Source: Limnohabitans sp. Rim8 (lineage in GTDB: Bacteria; Pseudomonadota; Gammaproteobacteria; Burkholderiales; Burkholderiaceae_C). Taken from it: a stretch of 5,053 nucleotides of DNA. The notes beneath the pieces are model-generated. The model was not told where the DNA came from. It saw only the letters and a list, made by a program, of their open reading frames with translations, and made no database searches. Made by a program: the position numbers and the translations under genes. The stretch covers positions 1 through 5,053 of the forward strand of contig CAMDXR010000243.1 in assembly GCA_945877725.1 (NCBI GenBank). The letters run 5' to 3'. This document shows positions 1 through 4,225 of the stretch, piece after piece (the stretch's first letter is position 1; each line of letters opens with the position of its first letter).

Positions 1-201
1 ACCGTCGAGGCAGCGCCTCAAGTTCTAAGTTGTTATGCCACCACGGGCGCCTCAGATTACGTGCTCATGGTCATGACCTCTGAAATGGCGGAGTACGAGA
101 TGTTTTTGAAGCGGGTGCTGTTGTCATTGCCAGCAGTGGCGCATGTTCGCTCCATTGTGGTGTTGCGCGAGGTCAAGCAGATGGCGGGTTTACCGATTTG
201 A
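1..201 (+). CDS. Lrp/AsnC family transcriptional regulator, C-terminal part
   Basis: Frame 1 is open from the window edge to a TGA at 199-201, giving the last 66 residues of a protein that begins to the left. The visible part matches the ligand-binding (RAM/AsnC_trans_reg) domain of Lrp/AsnC regulators: the segment CYATTGASDYVLMV is the typical strand with the conserved G-x-x-D/Y-Y motif, followed by a helix (EMAEYEMFLKRVLL), the LPAVAHVRS turn and the last strand IVVLREVKQ. In the family this alpha/beta domain builds dimers and octamers and senses amino acids, while DNA is bound by an N-terminal helix-turn-helix, which here lies outside the window. The regulated genes cannot be told from this fragment. 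It ends 92 bp before the antitoxin gene and has the same orientation, but the AT-rich spacer suggests separate transcription. Family call is firm, specific identity is open. Confidence 0.88.
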   Translation, partial: TVEAAPQVLSCYATTGASDYVLMVMTSEMAEYEMFLKRVLLSLPAVAHVRSIVVLREVKQMAGLPI

Positions 202-202
202 T

Positions 203-229
203 ATTTGGCCTGCAGTTTGCAGTCAAAAT
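203..229. repeat. Imperfect inverted repeat after the Lrp-like gene
   Basis: The core CTGCA-GTT-TGCAG (210-222) is a perfect 5-bp inverted repeat. It is extended by outer arms ATTTG (203-207) and CAAAAT (224-229) with small internal mismatches. It begins just after the stop of the Lrp-like gene. It could act as a weak transcription terminator, although no good T-tract follows, or as a protein-binding site upstream of the toxin-antitoxin promoter. Role is inference. Confidence 0.3.
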
Positions 230-265
230 TTCCCAAGGTACACCTTTAGCAAAAAACTTGCGCAT

Positions 266-302
266 TACTATGCATTCATGCAAAAATGCAAATATGCGAA
301 CT
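266..302 (+). promoter_or_regulatory. Candidate vapB promoter/operator with four 8-bp repeats
   Basis: Four consecutive units with period 8 occur at 271-278 (TGCATTCA), 279-286 (TGCAAAAA), 287-294 (TGCAAATA) and 295-302 (TGCGAACT). The last unit includes the TG of the antitoxin ATG at 294. The first two units also make the inverted repeat TGCAT-TC-ATGCA (271-282). A possible -10 element TACTAT lies at 266-271, but no convincing -35 is seen. Type II antitoxins with a ribbon-helix-helix fold usually repress their own operon by binding short repeats near the promoter, so an autoregulatory operator is the natural reading. The repeat is seen directly; the operator role is inferred. The spacer is clearly more AT-rich than the flanking genes. 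Confidence 0.45.
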
Positions 303-575
303 TCTTTGGATTTCCCTGATCCGCTTTTTAAACACCTCAAAACCCGGGCGGCTTTGGAGGGCAGAACCCTTCGCGACCTGGTGTTGGAGTTGGTCGAGCG
401 CGGCTTGAATGCCCGCGAAACATCTGACCCACAAAAGCGCTTGCAATCGCGGCCCTTGATCGTGTCGGACGTGCCGTTGTCTTTGCCTGTGGGCCAGATG
501 AGCAATGCCGATCTGGATGAGCTGGTGCAGGAGGATGAAAATGAGCGAGCCCGCCGTTTCATGGCGCGTCGCTGA
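294..575 (+). CDS. VapB-like ribbon-helix-helix antitoxin
   Basis: This 93-residue protein is probably the antitoxin of the downstream PIN toxin. Residues 2-7 (RTSLDF) fit the DNA-contacting beta strand of a ribbon-helix-helix fold. Residues 8-22 and 25-38 fit its two helices, joined by the typical E-G-R-T/S-L turn (22-26). The charged tail (about residues 70-93, rich in D, E and R) is where such antitoxins wrap and block the toxin. The ATG at 294 was chosen because the RHH strand starts directly after it. An in-frame ATG at 270 would add eight residues (MHSCKNAN), and a farther one at 198 would overlap the Lrp-like gene. No Shine-Dalgarno is visible before 294, so a short-leader or leaderless start is possible. 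The reading frame overlaps the toxin gene by 35 bp, which fits coupled expression. Exact VapB subfamily is not resolved. Confidence 0.8.
   Translation: MRTSLDFPDPLFKHLKTRAALEGRTLRDLVLELVERGLNARETSDPQKRLQSRPLIVSDVPLSLPVGQMSNADLDELVQEDENERARRFMARR
529..534 (+). promoter_or_regulatory. Ribosome binding site of the vapC-like toxin gene
   Basis: A perfect AGGAGG sits inside the antitoxin coding sequence, six bases before the ATG at 541. It decides the toxin start in favour of 541 over an ATG at 535 (only 0 bases away), the frame-open ATG at 505, and the TTG at 610 that would begin exactly at the PIN core. The position implies that the toxin is translated from the antitoxin mRNA. Confidence 0.75.
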
Positions 576-1044
576 GGCTTCTGCCCCTTGGCCTTTGGCG
601 TCGGGTGATTTGCCCGATGTCAATGTTTGGTTGGCCTTGTCTCATACCCAGCACCCTTTTCACGAAGCTGCATCACGGTATTGGCAATCGGTTTGCGACT
701 CGGGCACCCCGCTTTGGTTTTGCCGGACCACCATGGTGAGTTTGGTCAGGCTTTTATCTCAGCCCAAACTGATGGGGGCTGCTGTCTTGAGCCTTAATCA
801 GGCGCTGGCCATTTACCGCCAGTGGCTGGCAACCCCCGAGGTAGGCTTGTTGGCGGATTCTGCTGCGCTGGATGACACCCTAGAGCAGTTGTTAAATCAA
901 GCAGGTTCAGCGCAGCCCGCACGTTTGTGGACCGATATTTGTTTGGCGGCAACGGCGCAAAGTGCCGGTTTGCGCATGGTCACGTTTGACCGGGATTTTG
1001 AGCGTTTCGGGCTGGCGCGTTGTTTGGTCTTGACGGGGGAATGA
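541..1044 (+). CDS. VapC-like PIN-domain ribonuclease toxin
   Basis: A 167-residue protein with a PIN-domain layout, the fold of VapC toxins, which cleave tRNA or rRNA with Mg2+ and slow growth until neutralised by their antitoxin. The first catalytic Asp is D26 in LPDVNVWLAL. The C-terminal acidic residues are D132 (WTDICLAA) and D150/D152 (VTFDRDFERF). The usual Glu of the second motif is not seen: the corresponding stretch CRTTMVSLVRLLSQP (about 61-75) resembles the subfamily described as TIGR00028 (Mycobacterium tuberculosis-type PIN proteins), which has a similar F-L-R-hydrophobic segment there. About 22 residues precede the PIN core, more than usual, and they are encoded mainly in the overlap with the antitoxin gene. 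The strong AGGAGG supports this start. The pair antitoxin-toxin in this order with overlap is the classical vapBC layout. Target RNA unknown. Confidence 0.85.
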   Translation: MSEPAVSWRVAEASAPWPLASGDLPDVNVWLALSHTQHPFHEAASRYWQSVCDSGTPLWFCRTTMVSLVRLLSQPKLMGAAVLSLNQALAIYRQWLATPEVGLLADSAALDDTLEQLLNQAGSAQPARLWTDICLAATAQSAGLRMVTFDRDFERFGLARCLVLTGE

Positions 1045-1108
1045 GGCCAAATGCCCGTACCGTCGCTCTAACCCTGTCAGCCGAATCAAATGTGCCAACC
1101 GACACCCT

Positions 1109-1588
1109 TCAGGGGTTTGACTGAAGCCGGTATTTGAGCTGAAAGCTGACCGCACCGTACAGCCTGTCTTTCAGGGGGGGCACCAGGGCCACGTTCAGGC
1201 CAAAGCGTTCGCCTTCCCAACTGGCAGTGGGGATGATGGCCGGGAACCAGCCGCCATTAAAGGCATTGGGGTAGCCGTTAAATGCGCCACCGACCACGCC
1301 CAGTTTGGCACCATACAAGGTCCAGGGTTGGTAGTAGGCACCCACATAACTGGAGTTGGCGTTGTTGCTGTTGATGAAGCGCCCGGCAGTGGCCGACCAG
1401 TCCGGGTTCAGCTTGTATTCGATGCCGAAACCGGGGTTGGCGTTGCGCAAGCCTTTGTTGCTGTCAAAGTGGGCGGAGTAAAACCCGGCGTTGAGCCACA
1501 GGCGATTGGCTTCAAATTGGGCCAGGGCACTACTGCCCAGAGAGGCCAGTACGCACGAAGCGCTTATTTTCAGAAAGATGCGCTTCAT
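1109..1588 (-). CDS. Small secreted, probably outer-membrane beta-barrel protein, function unknown
   Basis: A 159-residue protein with a clear Sec signal peptide: basic start MKRIFLK, hydrophobic stretch, and a signal peptidase I site ALA|Q after residue 23. Its only early Cys (C12) is not in a lipobox. The mature part of about 136 residues alternates polar and aromatic/hydrophobic residues and is rich in Gly, Asn, Tyr and Trp, for example LWLNAGFYSAHF, NPGFGIEYKL, SSYVGAYYQPW and GAVSFQLKYRL. That is typical of short outer-membrane beta barrels. A PagP- or PagL-like lipid A enzyme was considered, but I see no motif that proves it, so function is left open. The gene starts 19 bp after the hemL stop on the same strand, with AGGT about eight bases before the ATG, so it is probably the last gene of the kinase-hemL operon. 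It is convergent with vapC, with 64 bp between the stops and no obvious intrinsic terminator. Confidence 0.75.
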   Translation of the reverse strand: MKRIFLKISASCVLASLGSSALAQFEANRLWLNAGFYSAHFDSNKGLRNANPGFGIEYKLNPDWSATAGRFINSNNANSSYVGAYYQPWTLYGAKLGVVGGAFNGYPNAFNGGWFPAIIPTASWEGERFGLNVALVPPLKDRLYGAVSFQLKYRLQSNP

Positions 1589-1607
1589 GGTGTGACCTGG
1601 TTTTGCT

Positions 1608-2903
1608 TTAAAGAGACTTGAACACGTTGCTGGCCACGCGCACGGTCTCAGCGATGTCGGCTTCGGTGTGGGCAGCGCTTACAAAACCGGCTTCGTAAAG
1701 TGCGGGGGCAATGTAGACACCACCGTCCAGCAAGCCATGAAACAGTTTGTTGAATTTGGGGCTGTCGCTGGTCATGACTTTGGCGTAGTTTTGCGGCAAT
1801 TCGGGCAACAAAAAGAAGCCGAACATGCCGCCTTGGCAGTCTGCACTGAAGGGCACACCCGCACCTGCGGCAGCGCCTTTCAGGCCATCGACCAAGCTTT
1901 GGGTGCGCGCGCTCAAAGCCTCCCAGAAGCCGGGTTTGGCGATTTCGGTCAGGGTGGCCAAGCCGCAAGCGGTGGCAACCGGGTTGCCGCTCAGCGTGCC
2001 TGCTTGGTAAACCGGGCCAGTGGGCGCTAACTTGGACATGATCTCGCGGGGGCCACCAAAAGCGGCCAGCGGCATGCCGCCCCCAATCACTTTGCCCAGC
2101 ACGGTCATGTCAGGCTTGAAGCCGGGGATCAGTCCGGCATAGACACTTTGCGCGCTGCCTAGGGCCACACGAAAGCCGGACATGACTTCGTCAAACACCA
2201 GCAAGGCGCCGTGTTGGGTGCACAACTCGCGGCAGCGTTTCATAAAGGGCACGCTGGCCCGTACAAAGTTCATGTTGCCCGCAATAGGTTCGATCATCAC
2301 GCAGGCCAGGTCTTTGCCATGCAGGGCAAAGGCTTCTTCAATGGCGGCGATGTTGTTGTACTCGAGCACCAAGGTGTCGCGCACCACTTCGGGCGGCACA
2401 CCGGCGCTGGTGGGGTTGCCAAAGGTGGCCAGGCCCGAACCGGCTTTGACCAGCAGGGCGTCGGCGTGGCCGTGGTAGCAACCTTCAAACTTGATGAATT
2501 TGCTGCGGCCCGTGGCACCTCGGGCCAGGCGCAATGCGCTCATGCCCGCTTCGGTGCCCGAGCTGACCAGGCGCACCATTTCCATAGAGGGGACGTGCTT
2601 CAGGATGGCTTCGGCCAGCTCGATCTCGCGTTCGGTGGGGGCACCAAAAGAAAAGCCGTCGAGGGCCGCTTTTTGCACGGCTTCGAGCACGGCCGGGTGC
2701 CCATGGCCCAAGATCATGGGGCCCCACGAGCCGATGTAGTCGATGTATTTTTGCCCGTTGGCATCCCAAAAATACGCGCCTTGGGCACGCTGCACAAAGC
2801 GGGGTGTGCCGCCTACGGCCCTGAAAGCACGCACGGGGGAATTAACGCCTCCGGGGATGACTTGGGCGGCGCGGTCAAACAGGACTTGGTTGCGATCGGT
2901 CAT
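1608..2903 (-). CDS. hemL: Glutamate-1-semialdehyde 2,1-aminomutase
   Basis: This 431-residue enzyme converts glutamate-1-semialdehyde to 5-aminolevulinate, the last step of the C5 route to heme and other tetrapyrroles; it is cytosolic and uses pyridoxal phosphate. Family signatures are complete. The N-terminus has IPGGVNSPVRAF (16-27). The phosphate-binding region contains SSGTEA (114-119), and YHGHAD is at 143-148. The cofactor-contacting Asp is in FDEVMSGFR (237-245), with D238. The Schiff-base lysine is K271 in LGKVIGGGMPLAAFGG, and the loop with YQAGTLSGNP is at 299-308. Length equals that of typical bacterial HemL, and nothing is missing. The ATG at 2903 lies 18 bp after the stop of the kinase gene, and no good Shine-Dalgarno is seen there, so translational coupling is likely. 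The aminomutase is followed by the secreted barrel-like gene. Confidence 0.97.
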   Translation of the reverse strand: MTDRNQVLFDRAAQVIPGGVNSPVRAFRAVGGTPRFVQRAQGAYFWDANGQKYIDYIGSWGPMILGHGHPAVLEAVQKAALDGFSFGAPTEREIELAEAILKHVPSMEMVRLVSSGTEAGMSALRLARGATGRSKFIKFEGCYHGHADALLVKAGSGLATFGNPTSAGVPPEVVRDTLVLEYNNIAAIEEAFALHGKDLACVMIEPIAGNMNFVRASVPFMKRCRELCTQHGALLVFDEVMSGFRVALGSAQSVYAGLIPGFKPDMTVLGKVIGGGMPLAAFGGPREIMSKLAPTGPVYQAGTLSGNPVATACGLATLTEIAKPGFWEALSARTQSLVDGLKGAAAGAGVPFSADCQGGMFGFFLLPELPQNYAKVMTSDSPKFNKLFHGLLDGGVYIAPALYEAGFVSAAHTEADIAETVRVASNVFKSL

Positions 2904-2921
2904 GGCTTGGGGTCTCGGGCT

Positions 2922-3869
2922 TTAGTGTTTGGTTTCGTTAAAGGGCACTTCAAAGTAGTCGCTGCCGGGGTGAACTTCCGGGCCTTCGTCGTCATCGTCG
3001 GTGGTTTCGTCTTCGGGCAGTGCCCAAAACAGCCGGTCCGGGATGACTTGGCCCATGCCGGGGCGAAAGCCTTCGTCCAGGCAGCGGTCCAGGTAGTGCA
3101 GGGCCTCGCTGGCGGCCTCGGGCAGGTCCATGCCCGTGGCCAGCAGGGCGGCCAAGGCGGCCGTCAGGGTATCGCCCGCGCCCGCAAAAATGGCTTCGAT
3201 GCGTTCGAATTTTTCGTGGGCAATCACGGTTTCGGGCGAAGCCAGCGCGTTGTCGATGTGTTGTTCGGGCAGTGGCAAGCCTGTGACCAGGGTGAAGGGC
3301 ACGCCCAGCTCCGAGGCGGCTTTGGCAATGTCACGCGGTCCGGGGTTGCGTTCGCCTGTCCACTCGGGCAACAGCCAGCGGCGCAAGGTGCTGTGATGCC
3401 CCACCAAAACACTGGTTTGGGGCAGCAGCAGTTCCCTGAAAGCGTCCAAATAAGCGTCGATCTTTTCGTCTTCCCACCACGACAAGTTGGGCATGTAGGC
3501 CACCACGGGCACACCGTCGTAATCGTCGGCCAGCGCGGCAATCGTGGCCAGGCTTTCTGGAGTGCCTACAAAACCGACCTTGATGACTTGCACCGGCACG
3601 TCTTCGGCCACGGCCCGGGCTTGGTCGTTGACGGCTTCTTCGTCCAAGGGGTAAAAGTCGGTGATGCTGGTGGTGTCGCGCACATAAGCGCCGGTGCAGA
3701 TGGGCAAGCAGTGCGCCCCGACAGAGGCCATGGCCACGGCGTCGCAACTGAGGCCGCCCGCGCCACTGGGGTCGTTGGCATTGAAGGACAGCACACAAGC
3801 CAAACTGGCCGATTCTTCTTCGGCGGCGGTGGTTTCGATGTTGGGATTTTCGGGGCTGGAATCGGTCAT
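2922..3869 (-). CDS. thiD: Divergent ThiD/ribokinase-fold kinase (putative hydroxymethylpyrimidine/phosphomethylpyrimidine kinase)
   Basis: A 315-residue protein with the outline of ThiD, which phosphorylates hydroxymethylpyrimidine twice in thiamine synthesis. Support: NDPSGAGGLSCD (32-43) resembles the DPSGGAGIQAD start motif, IKVGFVGTPE (96-105) resembles the IK-x-G-M-L/V-G segment, and FAGAGDTLTAALAALLATG (228-246) is the C-terminal anion-hole and nucleotide region. Differences are notable. E. coli ThiD has GTGCTLS, with a Cys where this protein has D233, as in ribokinase and pyridoxal kinase. The usual DPVM stretch is replaced by YMPNLSWWED (125-134), and the TPNLPEA stretch by VGHHSTLRRW (156-165). 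The N-terminus has about 20 polar residues, and an acidic tail with DETTDDDDEGPE occupies 287-298. Start at 3869 is the only sensible ATG, though no clear Shine-Dalgarno is seen. It heads the operon with hemL. Kinase fold is secure, thiamine role is likely by family but not proven. Confidence 0.78.
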   Translation of the reverse strand: MTDSSPENPNIETTAAEEESASLACVLSFNANDPSGAGGLSCDAVAMASVGAHCLPICTGAYVRDTTSITDFYPLDEEAVNDQARAVAEDVPVQVIKVGFVGTPESLATIAALADDYDGVPVVAYMPNLSWWEDEKIDAYLDAFRELLLPQTSVLVGHHSTLRRWLLPEWTGERNPGPRDIAKAASELGVPFTLVTGLPLPEQHIDNALASPETVIAHEKFERIEAIFAGAGDTLTAALAALLATGMDLPEAASEALHYLDRCLDEGFRPGMGQVIPDRLFWALPEDETTDDDDEGPEVHPGSDYFEVPFNETKH

Positions 3870-3972
3870 TAAAAGTCGAATGGCAGGGTCTTCAGACAGT
3901 TTTCGGTAGAACGCGATGAGCGGACCGATACAATCAAATCATTCTATTCGACTCTCTGATTGCGATACTGTG
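3870..3972. promoter_or_regulatory. Divergent promoter region between the kinase operon and rubredoxin
   Basis: This 103-bp AT-richer gap separates two genes that point away from each other, so it should hold both promoters. For rubredoxin, TACAAT at 3929-3934 is a good -10 (five of six bases), though its -35 is poor; transcription would start near 3941 and leave a leader of about 32 bases. For the kinase operon, the minus-strand TAGAAT (3941-3946) is a good -10, also without a convincing -35. The two -10 elements are only six bases apart, so the two polymerases may compete. Element calls rest on eye matching only. Confidence 0.45.
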
Positions 3973-4143
3973 ATGGAACACAAAACCTGGATGTGCCTGA
4001 TTTGCGGCTGGATATACGACGAAGCCACCGGCGACCCCGAGCACGGCATTGCGCCCGGCACCAAATGGGAGGACGTGCCCATGAACTGGACTTGTCCCGA
4101 GTGCGCGGCCCGCAAAGAAGACTTTGAAATGGTCGCCATCTGA
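3973..4143 (+). CDS. Rubredoxin
   Basis: A 56-residue one-iron electron carrier of the cytosol. Four cysteines bind the iron: C8 and C11 in MCLICGWIYDEATG, and C41 and C44 in NWTCPECAARKEDF. The family motifs YDE...GDPEHGIAPGTKWEDVP and the C-terminal EDFE are all present. Length is that of a complete rubredoxin. The ATG at 3973 places the first cysteine pair at the normal distance from the N-terminus. The upstream in-frame ATG at 3916 would add 19 atypical residues and lies before the likely promoter. No Shine-Dalgarno is visible. Partner reductase and acceptor are not in the window; in related bacteria rubredoxins serve alkane hydroxylases or oxidative stress enzymes, but nothing here decides. 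A strong terminator follows the gene. Confidence 0.95.
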   Translation: MEHKTWMCLICGWIYDEATGDPEHGIAPGTKWEDVPMNWTCPECAARKEDFEMVAI

Positions 4144-4152
4144 TCTGATCCG

Positions 4153-4196
4153 CCCCCAAAGGGCCTCCAAAGTACCCCCAAAGGGCCCCCAAAGCC
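4153..4196. repeat. Four-unit 11-bp tandem repeat of C-tract/AAA/G-tract
   Basis: Four head-to-tail units occur at 4153-4163 (CCCCCAAAGGG), 4164-4174 (CCTCCAAAGTA), 4175-4185 (CCCCCAAAGGG) and 4186-4196 (CCCCCAAAGCC). Units 1 and 3 are identical. The last unit merges into the left arm of the rubredoxin terminator. On the minus strand the array gives four G-rich tracts of five bases, one of them GGAGG, separated by 6-base loops, which could in principle form a two-layer G-quadruplex. It lies outside all coding regions, between rubredoxin and the phr end. Function unknown. Confidence 0.8.
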
Positions 4197-4225
4197 GTCT
4201 GTCTTCATTCAGACGGCTTTTTCTT
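4191..4225 (+). terminator. Rho-independent terminator of rubredoxin, overlapping the phr 3' end
   Basis: An 11-bp perfect stem, AAAGCCGTCTG (4191-4201) and CAGACGGCTTT (4210-4220), encloses the 8-base loop TCTTCATT and is followed on the + strand by TTCTT after the stem's own T's (T-run 4218-4222). This is a textbook intrinsic terminator for rubredoxin transcripts. On the minus strand the hairpin is followed by G-rich sequence instead of T's, so it probably works in one direction only. Its loop contains the phr stop codon (4205-4207), and its right arm encodes the last phr residues (K-K-P-S-E). Confidence 0.88.

Noticed and set aside
173..623. Two minus-strand open frames opposite the antitoxin
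   Set aside because: They overlap the RHH antitoxin and toxin start, have low-complexity Ser/Arg/Gln composition and no family features.
1104..1116. Hairpin ACCC-TTCA-GGGGT as terminator of the barrel-like gene
   Set aside because: The stem is very short, overlaps the stop codon and has no T-tract on either strand.
1328..1621. A 97-codon + strand frame opposite the barrel-like gene
   Set aside because: The minus-strand frame has a clear signal peptide and barrel pattern; this one has neither motif nor start signal.
2904..2921. Possible separate promoter for hemL
   Set aside because: Only 18 bp separate it from the kinase gene and no promoter-like elements are visible; co-transcription is simpler.
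2211..3872. A 553-codon open frame on the + strand opposite hemL and the kinase
   Set aside because: It lies antisense to two well-supported genes, is rich in Gly, His, Val and Gln in a way typical of a mirror frame, shows no known motif and has no ribosome site. It is a codon-bias artefact.
3916..3972. Upstream ATG extending rubredoxin by 19 residues
   Set aside because: The extra residues do not match rubredoxins, and the ATG lies before the best -10 element.
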